From NCBI GenBank assembly GCA_019188255.1, contig JAETXT010000009.1, positions 2,170,001-2,234,000 of the forward strand: a stretch of DNA of 64,000 nucleotides, in the 5' to 3' direction. Positions 47,871-59,756 of this stretch are shown in pieces; the stretch's first letter is position 1, and each line of letters opens with the position of its first letter. This stretch comes from Verticillium longisporum (lineage: Eukaryota > Ascomycota > Sordariomycetes > Glomerellales > Plectosphaerellaceae). Below the pieces are notes generated by a model. The model did not search any database and had not been told where the DNA came from. It saw only the letters and a program-made list of their open reading frames with translations. The position numbers and the translations under genes are program-made.

Positions 47871-50419
47871 CGGATGACTGAGCACGAGTTGGCGAGATGA
47901 CAAGCAGAGCGTGGGGGAACCCCTTAAACTGTAGAAACATGTAGAACTTGGCACAGTTAGCTGCGATCAAAGCAATGACGTGGACCCTGATATGGCCGCT
48001 GTGGTCCGCAACTCGGGACCGTAGAGGGCATCTGGGCCCAAAAACGTATGGCCCGTCGCCTGCTACCGTGATGCTCGTGTAGGGAAGACACCAGGCAGCA
48101 GCAGGTTTTGGGCGGGAGGATCAGACAAAGGGTTGGCAAGGCGGCCCAGGATGGTCGGCCTAGGCTCGAGGCGGTACACACGCCAGCCTGCTCCCCACGT
48201 GGTGGTCCCGTCGCTGGACCAAGCCGACTGGCTTTCGCACCATGTTGGGGTCTTTGGGCTCTTAAATTGAAATCGAACCTCGCAGTGAAGCGGTATCTTG
48301 TCGGGGGAGGGCGTTTGAAGCAATGGACAAGGGCACCATCGGGCCCATTGCAACTTTGGGCCAAGCTGATGAGGCACTGCTCACAGCTGACCGTTGATCC
48401 AACTTCCCCTACCATCGGTGAGTTTAGTCGTCTCGCAGTTCAGACACGAGAGGTAACCAAAAGCCATCTGCTCTCCACGATCTCAAAAATATGACAGGCC
48501 GGTGCAAGTGCTGATGGGTTGAGACAGGATTTCGATCCTTCGTCTGAAGCTGGATGCGTACCTTCCTTCCCTGCCTGTAGGCACAGGAGATCCTGTCGTG
48601 GCAAGAAGTGGCAAATTGGTCAAAGACGCTGAAGCACATCATGGGGCCTTGTCGTCGAGATAGTTTCGAGTCGAGAGGGGCTGGTCAGGCTTTGTGCTTT
48701 GTGCGGCTGTGTAGGTGCATGATCGAGGGCTCTTTCTTTGTCGTTGATGTTGGGTTGATGCACGAGTTGATGTGAGAGAGGAGGCTGCGTCTTGTAGGTA
48801 CCTAGGTAGGCAAGGTAGGTACTGCACCCAAGTACCTCTCTGGCAAAGAGGATCATCCAATAGAGAGTGTGGCTCGGCCAGCCCAGATGAGGCGCAGGCC
48901 CCACGACGAAGCAAGGCGACGTCCCCGACTGGTAACTGGTACGGAGGCCGCCAGCAAGCGCAGCCGCCCGCCAAGTCGCTCTTCGTCTCCATAGTTCCTG
49001 CCAGCCGGAGGGGCGGGCAAGGCGGGGTACCTGGATACTTGCATGGATGCTTACATGGATGTGGTAAGCAGAACAAAGGTCATTCCCAAAACGTCACCAG
49101 ACCCACGCCTCTCAGTAACCAACCAGGTGAACACCCAACGACGACCTCTCGCCTCGCTCGCACTGAGGAAGCGAACTCTTCTCGCATCCCAACATCTGGC
49201 CCTAATCCCGCCTGCATGGCGAAGACAAAAGCATTCGCGTTCCGAAGAAGTGGTTGTATCGGGGGCCGCCTTTGAACGACCCCGAATTAGCCCCCCCTCC
49301 CCTGGCTGTCGTTGGGTGCCTTGAGCCAAGCCTCACGACGTGCGCAACCTCGTTCGCTCTCTTCCCCCCCACTCTTCAAGACCTCAAGGCTGGATCGAAA
49401 AGCGAATGACCCCCCTTCTTTTCGAGACCCAAGACATGGCTACCAACTCGTGGCCTGGATCTCATGTTCTTCTACACACAATACCGCTGTATGACTACAT
49501 CGCTGAATGACACTTGTGTCTCGATCAGCCCGGTCAGGGACCTCGTCGCCGTGGATCGCTGCAGGTCATCCCGTGTACCTGACAGAGGTCTTCCGTCACC
49601 CTTCCCTCCCGCTCGACACCCTCTCGCCGGGCCATGCGCCCAGCCCGCGTGCCTACTTTCGGCTCCTCTCTTCGCTGCTCGGTCTTGTCGAAGGGTACAG
49701 TGCGCCGTTGGGGCGTCTTTGACCATGGCTCTCGCTCCCTCCCTCTGCTTGTTTTGTTGCGGGGGGAGGGCGAGGGTAGTGGGGTGGGTGTCCTGCAAGC
49801 GGTCGAGTCTTCTCCTGGCACAGGCAGCGAGCGACCAAAAATGTCGTTGCCCTTGTTCGCTTCCTTTAAGACAAGACTGTCCCGCGTCCGCTCGAGCCAT
49901 GCCAGCCCACGCCGTGCCGTATCATGCTCCTTTGGCAGGTCACACTGACGCTCATTCGTTCTGTTCTGCGACTCGACCCGACTCGAGGTCCCCTGCTTTG
50001 GTCACCTGCAGTGGTCTGTATCGTCTTGTGGACTTGACGCCGTGTTGGGGTACTTGTGAGACGTTATCGAGCTGCCATTCTCCTATTTTCCATTGCCCCC
50101 ATGTCCAACATTTTGTCCATCCCTGAACGTCATCTATCCGCTTTCTGCCTTCCCGTCACTATCACCAAGAAGAACCCGAACCAAAGCGTGTCTGACATCG
50201 AAAAGCGAAGCAAAGAGACCCTGTTTGACATCAGCACGCGAACGACTACAACAACGAGAACTACGACAACGAGAACAAACATAGCCGTCGACACCACCGA
50301 TACTCACCCACGACATCCATTGGCAACAGTCCTCGGGTGCCAACCGCCTTGATCCCGTCAAGGTGGACGCCGAACAGAGCATCCCGAACCTTGAGTCTCT
50401 TCTCTGTGCTCCCTCTCTC
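47871..50419. other. 2.5-kb gene-poor interval
   Basis: No recognisable gene. It contains TACCTAGGTA-type palindromic repeats near 48797-48836. A short upstream ORF (50101-50352, MSNILSIPERH...) ends 67 bases before the next start codon and may be a uORF in that gene's leader. Confidence 0.55.
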
Positions 50420-51073
50420 ATGTCTCGTCGCTACTACATCGAGACGTCTCCCTCCGGCCGGCCGCAATTCGTCACTCTGAAGCGCTCTCGCTCGCACCAC
50501 CACCACCATCACCACCGGCCCATCGAGCACGACGACTGCTTCGTCAGCAGGGAGGACTGGAAAGCTCTCGTCGAGCGGGAGCGCTGCCTGCGCGACGCCA
50601 ACGACGTGCTGACCCGTGACAATTACACCCTCAAATGCACCCTGCAGGCCACGGACGGCGAGCTGCGCCGCTACCAGGCCTGGGTGCCGCAGCTGCAGGA
50701 CCGCATCCAGTGTCTCGCCGCCGACAATGCCGCGCTCAAGAGGTCGCTCGACAGCGCCGGCGGCCACTCGGAGAAGCACTACCGCGAAATTGAACGCCTC
50801 AAGCAGAGGCTGCTCAAGGCCGACAGGGAGATTGGCGGGCTCAACGACCGCCTCAAGGATATGCTGCGGAGAGCCGGTCACGGCGTCCAGGATCGCATCG
50901 ACGACCTGACGGGCATCATCCACGACTGGAAGCGCAAGTTTGAGGTCGTGGACGAGCACAATATTCGTCTGCGCCGCGATCTGGATAATCGAAACTCGGT
51001 CATTTCGGAACAGTTCGAGCGCATCGAGGCGTATGAGCGAATCATGAGGCGGCATGTGCTTGTGCCGCGGTGA
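50420..51073 (+). CDS. Coiled-coil protein of unknown function
   Basis: A single exon of 217 residues starting MSRRYYIETSPSGRPQF. A run of seven histidines lies near residue 26. From about residue 45 to the end the sequence is almost all heptad-patterned, charged helix (for example EIERLKQRLLKADREIGGLNDRL), predicted to form a coiled coil. No catalytic domain, signal or membrane segment is visible. The earlier in-frame ATG at 50363 is possible, but the extra 19 residues look like leader. The family is not recognised. Confidence 0.7.
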   Translation: MSRRYYIETSPSGRPQFVTLKRSRSHHHHHHHRPIEHDDCFVSREDWKALVERERCLRDANDVLTRDNYTLKCTLQATDGELRRYQAWVPQLQDRIQCLAADNAALKRSLDSAGGHSEKHYREIERLKQRLLKADREIGGLNDRLKDMLRRAGHGVQDRIDDLTGIIHDWKRKFEVVDEHNIRLRRDLDNRNSVISEQFERIEAYERIMRRHVLVPR

Positions 51074-54000
51074 GGGAGGACATGGGATACGGTGGTGGTT
51101 TGGTCTTGCATTTGGTGTTTCCCGACCATCTCCTTTCTGTCTGTCAATGATAAGGGTTTTTCTGGACGGGTGACCGGTCTTTTTTTTTTCAATTCCTTTT
51201 GTTTCTTTCCCTGCCTGTAGCGGGAAGGACGGTTGAGTTGCGGCGGATCATTCATTTGGCATCCCCCATGTCACGATTTACGAGGGAATAGGGCCATGTC
51301 TTCAGATGCTGTCGACGTTTGCGTATGCGTCTTGTTTTGAATGTAGCTACATAGATACCATTTTTTTTTCAGTCATGACTACGTGCCAGTCAGTATACAG
51401 GTGTGAAGTAGGGGAAGGGGATCTAGAGAGAACGAGGCTCATTATCCATGGACCAGGTAGGCCTTTTCCTGCCATCTGCTTCGGTAGCAGAATGTACTGG
51501 CAGCAGGACGGGGAGTCTAATCAATCTATGGCTCACACTGTATGATTGGCTGAGCCTCCGCAGGAATGCGCACTCCGTCGTCAGCCCAGGTCCTCCAGCG
51601 CATAGAGACATTTCGATCCATGGGCCGAGTGGGTGAACGAAGTCGGTGCCGAGTCGGAGGTTGCGCCGGACTTGGCAGCGTGCTCCTCCAGAGCAGGCAA
51701 ACGCCAAGTCAGAGCTGACCAATCCACATCACTTACAGTCTGGGGATGCGTGACCTACGTGGGGGCCAAGAATGGCAGAGGGAGAGTTCACGGAGCCAAG
51801 CACTCTCTCGCTGGCCATTTGCACGAGAAACGACGTTTGTTCAGCTGCTCAGGGGTCCCTATCCTACGTGTTCGGCGTCTGATGAGAGCGAGATGCCCGA
51901 GCTCTGGGCCTGCATGAACTGCACAGCAGGATGGATTTCGATCCCGGCGGGCAGAAGAATCACGAGGGTGGTCAGACGGGAAACGGAAACGGGAACTGAA
52001 AGAAAAAACAAAGAAGGTCCATAAAAAAAGAACATACTCGTGGCGAAGAGACAATGGTGTTTCAAGGCGCAAGTGACAAGGGGAAAAGGGGGCGGCAGGG
52101 CACGTGCAAGGTGACAATGATCGGTGGTGTAGTCCTCGGGGCTCAGCCTCTGGCAGCCGCGCGGCGGGGTACGTTCAGCGGTTCGCAGCCTTGCATCCTT
52201 GGGCGCTTTTGGAACTCTGACCAAGTCATCTTTCTTTTGTCTGGGATGGATTCGATCAGGATGCGGCGAGAACGGTTTGGGACAGGACATCGCCATGGAC
52301 ATCAATGCAAACAGTCGACCAGGGATGCGGAGAGGGGCAACAGGCGCATAGCCTCGTCAGGTGGCGGGTCTCAGCCCTACGGACGGTCGAACTTAGGCCT
52401 GTGGGGAATGATTTGCAGTGAACGTGGATCATTTTAGTGGCGATACCCTGCCCGGGTTCCTGGATAGGTAGAACTGCCCAGATAGGTAAGGTAAGGTAGG
52501 TAGGAATGAATACCCAGGAAGGAAAGGCAAGGTGTATGCTTGCTGTGCAGTGAGCCGCAGCGGTGATCCTGGAGGGTGTAAACCGTCCAAGCCCGAGGGG
52601 ATTGGCAGCGGGCGTGCTCGAGCGGCGTTCGGGGCGGCGATACCTCCACGTCACAAAGGCTGGGCGAAGGCGTGGTGCATGCTGCAAGGCACGATTCTTC
52701 GCAGGCGCTGGAGAAGGGGTTCATGCTGCTTGCGATGACGCGGAGCCCTCTGAGCGAGCATCTCGTTACTCAGCGACAGCAAAGCGTTGGCAAGAGACAA
52801 GAGACAAAGTGATGATCATCAGGGCCGTGTACCGGGGTACTCGGGCATGTACATGGTACCCAGGCATGCCAGGTATCGGAGGAAACGAAAGCTGGTTGAG
52901 GGCGACTGGCAAGGCATACTCGAGCGCGCAGTCTTGGCATTGTCACTTTTCTTTGTCTTCCACTGCCAGCTTTTGTTCGCGTTTCGGCGTGCAGCAACAA
53001 CGCTGTAAGGAAAGAAGGACTTACAGGGCTTTCTGTTCTCATAGGTACACATAGACCTCCTTGTAGTGCACGGTAGGCGCCGTTGCGTTTGTCCTTGGGC
53101 CGCTGCCGGGCCGGTGGGTGCCTGGAGTGACGGGCGGGAGCTTGCCCATTTGCTTAGTGGCCTGTCGGTACATGTAGTATCGAGCTTGTCACCACGAACC
53201 AGCCCTGTCAAAGTCTATTCATGGTCCACCGCCAGAGGCCCGCGCGAGATGCCTGCCACGAACGAATGAAATCCCCGAGGGCCCGTGGTGCGGACAAGGC
53301 GAGGAGCCAGGGTCAAAAGATGATGCATGCGCGCCATCAAGTGTCTGGCATGGATGCAGGCTTCTGGCGACGAACGACAGACGACGTGCTGTGCAGCGAG
53401 ACGAAGAGACACCACGCGACATGGGCCAAACCCTTAATGCGCGACATGACCGATCCCCAATCCTCCTCGCGCAGAGTGACTCACGCAATCACGGGGGTAC
53501 GCAATCACGCCCACGCAATTTCGCAACGCGCATCGCGCAACCAGAATCCCTCCAGGCTGCGAGTCCCTCCTTGGCGCTGTTGAGGCTGGTGACCGGTCCG
53601 TCTGAGACGTGTCGGGCCGTGGGGGCTGAGAAAGAACAGGACTTTGCGACCGTAGGACTTTTTGGGGAGAAGAACAGGATGAGTGTGAGTGAGAATGAGG
53701 CAAAGCAGACGTCTGCTCGATCCTTTGTGGCGCACCAATTTGCGAACCTCGCTGCGGAAGAGGAAGGAAGAGGCAACCAGCGGCACTTCCAACCATCTCC
53801 CGCACCTTGCCCCTGCCAGTTGGTCCAGACCAGACAAGGCAATCACTACTCGTCGGCGAAATCAGGCTGCCAATGCTGCTGCCGTTTCTTCACTGCCTCC
53901 ATCGTAGTGGCTTCCCTTGTCCCCCCCCCCTGGGCCCACTTGCCCACTTGCGCACCCTTCCCTTCCCCCCCTTCCTCTCCAGCACAGCCTCGACTGCACC

Positions 54001-54973
54001 AATGAGAGGCACCAGGGGAGTGTCGGCATGGATGTGCTCGGCAGGCCAGATTCGGACGCGGTCAGCACTTGCTACATCCCATACAGGTGCCTTTTTCTAC
54101 TTGGGCCTCTTTGTTTTCCACGACTTACACCCTCCAGTATACCCTCCTGCCTTGTGCCCCTACCCTCCATGCAAAGGTGGCCAAGTACGGGCTGGGATGG
54201 GCCGGCACTCCCCCCTTCCCCCCCTTCCCCACCCATGAATTGCCCGCTTGCGCGATGCCTGCCTGTTTGATGACTCGATTTGGCTGCGCCAAGGCACATC
54301 CTGTTGTTGCCCTCCTCGAGCGAGGGTCCTGCCATGTCCTGGGTACCTCGCCTCGCATCCCGCATAGAGCCTCGTCCCGCCGGTGAACATGCTCGCCGCG
54401 GTACTTGCACCCCGTGGCTGCCTCCGTTTTAGCCTCCTTAGCCCGGAGGCAGCAACACACCCTTTCCGTCTGGCTGGAGCCATGGGCCATGGGCCATATC
54501 GACTCGTGAGCTCAGTGGCTCCAAGTCTTTCCATGGAATAAAAGAGAATCCAACGCCCCTTCGTCCCGCAGTCTGCCTCTCCATTCCACTCCAGACATCC
54601 GTGCCGCTCAGTCTCATTCTCATATACGGCCCTCTCTCTCTCTCTCCTTGCCTTATCTCGGTTGAGAACCCAAGATTTGTCTTCTCCTACATTTGCCGAC
54701 TTCTTCTGGACCTGAACACCCCACAGGCACCATCCCGCTTCAGAGCCTCCTACAATAAAACCATCCACCACAGCCTCGTCTACCAACCCAAAAAGAAAAA
54801 AAAAACCATTCGCTCCGCGGGCTTCTCTCGTCCAGCCTGACTCGGTCCATTGGGCACAACTACATCTTCGCGAGCCCCAAGCCATCGAATCAACACCCGG
54901 CACCCCCCTGCTGCCCGCACAGCAGCCTCAAGCAGTGCAGCAGCCTGAAGCAGCACAGCAGCCTTCGATAGCC
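51074..54973. other. 3.9-kb gene-poor interval
   Basis: Many overlapping ORFs on both strands, none convincing. It has GGTAGGT-type repeats near 52470-52505, an ACGCAATCACG-type repeat at about 53480-53530, and a CT-rich stretch with A-rich tracts (54620-54810). That stretch is probably the leader or promoter of the next gene. Confidence 0.55.
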
Positions 54974-55933
54974 ATGTCTTCATCCGGCAAGAAGGACCGT
55001 TCTTCCGCTTCTTACAAGAAGACGCACAGCTCCAGCAGCCCCAAAAGTCACCACCACAAAGCCAGCGACTCGGGCGTCGGTTCGTTGAGCGACCAAGATA
55101 GTCTTGCAGCCAATCCTGATGGGAACTTCACAGCCCAAGGCTACCAGCAGCAGTCTCAGAGTCCCCGCGCTCTCCGCGAAGCCCTCGACGCCGCGAGGTT
55201 CGACCTCGACCTGTGGAAACAGAAATACAGAGAGCTCGAAGAGGACCTACGCGTGGCCCGCTCCGACCACCGTGATCTCGACGCCAGCTTCCGTGCCCTC
55301 AGCCTGAACAACTCTCTGCTCGAGGCGGACCAAAAAACCCACGCCACCAGTATCCGCAAGCTGCAAGATGCGTTGCGTGACAAGGCTGACGAGGCAGACC
55401 GACTGCGGGAGGATCTGCGACGATTCCGCCACAGCCCGCCGCAGGAACCCAACGTCTCGGCCCCGCTCGGCCCCGGCCCCTCCTTCTCTTCCAGAGTGCC
55501 ATCGGACCACAAGCTGCCGCGGACGGAGAGCGACAGGAAGGAGAAGCATCGCGAGGAGAAGGAGCGACACGCCGAAGACAAGCGTCTTCGAAGCCGCTTC
55601 GACAACAAGGAGGAAAAGGGTCCTTCGAGCTCCCACTCTGCAAACTCGGGTTACTCGGGACAGTCAGGGCATTCGGGGCACTCGGGCCGCTCTCGTCGCA
55701 CCAGCTACATCGAGCCATTCGGCCCTGGCCATCGATCCGTGGCCAACGAGCCGGCGGTACAGAACCCGCGATCCGGCCGTGATTATGTCCCATATGGCGC
55801 TTCTTCCGGCGGCCGACCAGTGGGCAGCACCAGTACCAGCACACCTCGCTCTGTTCAGATTCCCCTTTATGCCGCCGGGTACAGCAACTCCGTCCCTTAT
55901 GACGAGAGCGAGTTTGAGACGGGCGACTATTAG
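54974..55933 (+). CDS. Ser-rich coiled-coil protein of unknown function
   Basis: A single exon of 319 residues starting MSSSGKKDRSSASYKK. A Ser/Lys/His-rich disordered head (about 70 residues) is followed by a heptad-patterned helix from about 75 to 155 (ALREALDAARFDLDLWKQKY and onwards). Then comes a Lys/Glu-rich charged stretch (SDRKEKHREEKERHAEDKRL), SGYSGQSGHSGHSG-type repeats and a disordered C-terminus ending ESEFETGDY. No domain is recognised. Its layout recalls the gene at 50420, but I see no clear sequence identity between them. It follows a CT-rich leader. Confidence 0.72.
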   Translation: MSSSGKKDRSSASYKKTHSSSSPKSHHHKASDSGVGSLSDQDSLAANPDGNFTAQGYQQQSQSPRALREALDAARFDLDLWKQKYRELEEDLRVARSDHRDLDASFRALSLNNSLLEADQKTHATSIRKLQDALRDKADEADRLREDLRRFRHSPPQEPNVSAPLGPGPSFSSRVPSDHKLPRTESDRKEKHREEKERHAEDKRLRSRFDNKEEKGPSSSHSANSGYSGQSGHSGHSGRSRRTSYIEPFGPGHRSVANEPAVQNPRSGRDYVPYGASSGGRPVGSTSTSTPRSVQIPLYAAGYSNSVPYDESEFETGDY

Positions 55934-56507
55934 GCCCACCCCCTGCCGGAGAAGAAGAACAAGTCGCGCAGGTGAGAAACCACGGAAGCATGACTGAATG
56001 GATACTTTCAGCAATGAACGACACTGCATTGGGAAACACGCAGCCTGATGTCGACGGCTAGGACGTTGGTCCTGACCCACCTGAATGCATCGCCGCCATG
56101 GGAGCGGCCGCAGAACGCCTTAATTCGCACGTTCATCTCGACTCGAGCGATGCTTGATGGGATGCGAGGCATGGCTGGACCCTTCTTTCCAGCGGTGAAA
56201 TCATTTCTGCATCTAAGGCACCATGGCTGAATGTCAGGATGTACGGCCAGGTACAGCCGATCACGGTGTCTGACTCACTAGAGGGAGTCACCCGCCCAGC
56301 TGTCGACGGGATTGCCTTTTTGAGACTGCTCCATGCTGCATCTTCTCACATATTTGGCTGCACTGCCCCCCCCTCCCCTCTGTGCGAGTGTGTCTCCTTT
56401 CTCCCAACCAAATCCCGGCCAAATCGGCCAACTACAATACCCAGAACCCCGCAGCCACAATCGCGGCTGAACACCCAGGCTGTCTCTTTTTGTTTTCGTA
56501 CCCCACG
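55934..56507. other. Intergenic, no gene seen
   Basis: A 574-bp spacer between two plus-strand genes. The plus-strand frame before 56508 is leader-like. Confidence 0.6.
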
Positions 56508-57287
56508 ATGAAGCTCTACCCATCTATTCCCCCCAACCTCGCAACCTGGGCAGCCCGCCAGCCGTTCTTCCTTACGGCATCGGCTCCCACCCACGCCCCG
56601 CATGTCAACGTCTCCCCCAAGGGACTCGCCGCCTCGCATCTCGCCTTCCTGGACGCCAACACGGTCGCTTACATTGACCGTTCCGGCTCCGGATGCGAGA
56701 CCATTGCGCATGCGTACGAAAATGGTCGATTGACGCTCATGTTTATGTCCTTTGGCACCTTGCCGCGCATTCTACGCCTCTTTTGTAATGCTGAGGTGAT
56801 TGAGCGCGGCACACCGAGGTTTGAGGAATGGATGGCTCGCGTCGTACAGGACCGCGAGGGTGGCGGTATGGAGGGTGCGAGAGCCGTCATTGTCGGTCGC
56901 GTCTGGGAGGTGCAGACGAGTTGCGGGTTCGGCGTGCCCATCGTTAAGAAGGAGGTGTATGAACGCGGTGCAGAGGGCGATGACAGCGACGAGGAGGGTG
57001 GCAAGGAGCTGTCTATCTTCCAGGATAGGCACACTTTGGACGACTACTGGCGCAAGAGGGCCGAGAACGGCAAGGTCGAGGAGTACCAGGTTGAAAAGAA
57101 CGTCACGAGCATTGACGGTCTGCCTGCTCTCAAGGCAGCGAGGCGTGAGGCCGGCGAGGTCTTGATCCTTGCCGAGGGGAGGGCAAAATTGGGGCGCGCC
57201 GTGAGGGAGCGTGATGGCATCCTTCTCGGCGTGCTGCTGTCTCTGCTTGTCTGGGGTTTCACTGCGATTGTGTTTGGAAAATCGTAA
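56508..57287 (+). CDS. Pyridoxamine 5'-phosphate oxidase-fold protein, C-terminal membrane helix
   Basis: A single exon of 259 residues. The N-terminal 140 residues match the FMN-binding split-barrel family annotated as pyridoxamine-phosphate-oxidase-like in fungi: FFLTASAPTHAPHVNVSPKG, then YIDRSGSGCETIAHAYENGR and LTLMFMSFGTLPRILRLFC. The middle has an acidic insert (EGDDSDEEGGKE). The last 23 residues are a hydrophobic helix (GILLGVLLSLLVWGFTAIVF) plus GKS, so the protein is probably tail-anchored facing the cytosol. Real PNPO activity is not implied by the fold. Convergent with UPF3. Confidence 0.85.
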   Translation: MKLYPSIPPNLATWAARQPFFLTASAPTHAPHVNVSPKGLAASHLAFLDANTVAYIDRSGSGCETIAHAYENGRLTLMFMSFGTLPRILRLFCNAEVIERGTPRFEEWMARVVQDREGGGMEGARAVIVGRVWEVQTSCGFGVPIVKKEVYERGAEGDDSDEEGGKELSIFQDRHTLDDYWRKRAENGKVEEYQVEKNVTSIDGLPALKAARREAGEVLILAEGRAKLGRAVRERDGILLGVLLSLLVWGFTAIVFGKS

Positions 57288-57657
57288 CATGTTTTTTTCC
57301 CGTGTATTTCTGTTTCGATAGGCTTGTTGCTATCTAGCTGTATACCGGCCGAGGGAGTTTGGAGTCTGTATTAGATGATTTAGAAACAACGCTGATGTAT
57401 CGTTGCCTTGACACCATTCTAATGATATCCTTCCGGCCGTGAGTGCCGTGCATCGAGATCTGAACAATCAACCGCCTAGAGTGCTAGAGACTCGGCTCAC
57501 ATATGAGTGAAGCTGGCTCGACGTTGGCGTATCGACGCTGCTGCTGCTGCTTTGTGGCAGTGCCTGTTCGAAAGGGGGCCAGCGGGATTCCCTGAGGTCC
57601 ACATGGGTATAACTGTTCACCCACGGCGCGCTTCTGCATCGTGATCGAAGTGCTGCT
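57288..57657. other. Convergent PNPOx/UPF3 3' region
   Basis: A 370-bp interval with no gene. T-rich stretches near 57290 could hold the poly(A) signals of the plus-strand gene. Confidence 0.6.
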
Positions 57658-59756
57658 TCAACTGGCCCCCGCAGCCGCACCCTTGGAGCCGCCGCCTCCT
57701 CGCTGCCCGCCACCGCCGCCACCGCCGCCACCGCCGCCACCGCCTTCCCCTGATGCGGCTGCCTTGTTCCCGCCGCCGCCGCCGCGACCGCGTCTGTTCC
57801 TCCGACCTCCAGACCCCGTGTGCTCCGTCTTTTCTGCGGGGCCCGACAATGACGAAGCCGCGGGGGTGGCAGTCGTCGTCGACGCGGCTGGCGCTGCCGT
57901 TCCTGTTCCTGATGCTGCTGCTGCTGATGAGGACGATGCTGCCGCTGGGGTGCCGCCGCCGCCGCCACCGCCACCGCCACCTCCACCAGCCGGCTTCTTC
58001 TCCTTTCGCTCGAGAACCTGCACAGTGCCCTGGGCCACGGTGACGGGACTGCCAGTGATGGCCCTGACGAGCGACGCGTGGTCGGCAAAGTCGACGTACG
58101 CGAAGCCCTTGCGGCGGTCAATCTCGACAAAGGTGACGACGCCAAACGTCTCGAGGGTCGCCTTGAGCAGGGCCTCGGTGATGCCCTGCGAGGGGTTGGC
58201 GTGCTTGACGAAGCCGCGGGTCGCGCCGGCCGTCACGCCTGCGCCTGACTTTTTGGACCCGGAGCCCTTGCCTGAGCCCTTGGGACCTGTGGGTGTCGAG
58301 GCCGGTTTGGGGCCCGCGGCGGCGGCAGCAGCGGCGGCGGTAGGTGCCGCTGTCTCGCTGCTTGTTGCTGCTGCTGCTGCGGTGGTGGCGGCCGCTGCTT
58401 GGGGTGCTGGAGCAGATTCCTTCTTCCGCAGGAGGACAACTGGCGTCTTTGCTGGTGTGGAGGCGGCCGGTGCGGTAGCATTTTCCGCCCCCTTGTTCTT
58501 TGCGTCAGCCGCGTTCTTCCCGCCGCCGCCGCCCCGGCGCGATCGGCCTGACTTGGGGGCAGTCGGGGTAGTTGGCTTCTCGGCCGGCTGGGCAGTCGTG
58601 GCTGGGCTAGGCGTGGATGAGCTGGCTGCCGGCGTCGCTTCGCTCGCGGCCGTGCTGGACTCCTTGGCAGACGAGGTCTTGGATTCTGCCTCTGTCTTGG
58701 CTGCGTTAAGTCGCGCCCTCCTATGCGCGCTTCCCGGACTCAAGCCAAGATCCCTCTGAAGAAGACGTGCGGCGGCCGCAATGTTAGCCCGTCGGCTCTT
58801 CGGGGCCTCAGAAGAGGAAGCAGCCGCCGCCGTAGCCTCGTTGATTTGGCTCGCCGCACTCTCCGCAGCCTTGGCCGCCTCGGCCGTCGCCTTTTTCGTC
58901 AGGATGCGCACCGTCTCTTTCGGCTTTTCGGGCGACTTGTTGGATTTGCCGTCCCTGTCTCTCTTGGACTTTTTGCCGTCGTCGGCGTTGGCCTTGCTGT
59001 TCTTGGTGCTCTGGGATTCCTGGCGAGCATGCTTAGCGCTCTTTGCTGCAGCGGCCTCCTTCGCCCTGTTCGCCTTCTTCTCCTTGAGGTACTCGATGAG
59101 AGGCGTAGTCGTGACCTTGGTGTCCGGCTTGCTCTCTCCTGCTGACGGATCTTCGCCTGTCTCGCCTTCCTTCTCCGTCTCCGGGTTGGTCAGAGACAAG
59201 AGGTAACTCATAAACTCTGGATCCTGGTCGATCGTCCCCTGCCTGGCGTCGGATCGTTTCCTGGCACCGGGTATCTTCTTGTAGATGCAGTATTCTAGGG
59301 ATGGCGGCCCAACGAGGCATGGGTTGTTGTGGGTGAGCTTGGCGTCCTCCCAGGTCCTCGTCTGCACAATCTCGTCGAGCTCCGCCAGGCTTTCGCGCTT
59401 CTTGACATGCAGGTATAGCCGGCCGGGCCTTGACGACTTGGCCGGGCTGTAACATTGATCAGCCGTGCGCAGGATAGTTTCCGTCGAGCCGCATCAACCT
59501 ACTCTTGCGACACCTTGCCCCGGGCGAAGTCACTCCAGTCGACGAGGCCATTGCCAGCCTTCCACTTGTCGCCCAGAATGGTCCAGACTTCCTCCTCCGT
59601 CATGCCTGGGGGCAGCCTCCTGATGATGACCTTGTCGCCTTCGACGGGCGTCTTGCTCTTGTTGGATCGTGATGCGCTCGGGGCGTCGGTGGCAGACGGG
59701 TTTGCAGGCATGGGCAGAACACCGTTGGCCTTGCGAGAGGCCTGGCTGTCCTGCAT
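57658..59756 (-). CDS. UPF3: UPF3, nonsense-mediated decay factor
   Basis: Binds UPF2 and bridges the decay machinery to terminating ribosomes. Two exons, 59756-59503 and 59446-57658 (GTAGGT...CAG), give 680 residues. The Smg4/UPF3 RRM-like domain spans about residues 40-195 (KVIIRRLPPGMTEEEVWTIL, then the GPPSLEYCIYKKIPG and RQGTIDQDPEFMSYL segments). A long Ala/Lys/Ser-rich linker follows. A second RRM-like unit lies near residues 505-575 (GFVKHANPSQGITEALLKAT, RRKGFAYVDFADHASLV). The tail is Gly- and Ala-rich with runs of 10 or more glycines and an RRNRRGRGG patch. GC-triplet repeats code these runs and create long poly-Pro shadows on the other strand. Cytoplasmic and nuclear shuttling is expected for the family. 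Confidence 0.92.

Noticed and set aside
53391..54005. 204-residue plus-strand ORF
   Set aside because: Composition is not protein-like and no start or splice context supports it.
54160..54903. 247-residue minus-strand ORF
   Set aside because: Overlaps the CT-rich leader of the gene at 54974; no recognisable feature and arginine/glycine-biased composition.
57641..58759. Poly-Pro plus-strand ORF of 372 residues
   Set aside because: Antisense to the Gly/Ala-rich repeats of UPF3; low-complexity translation only.
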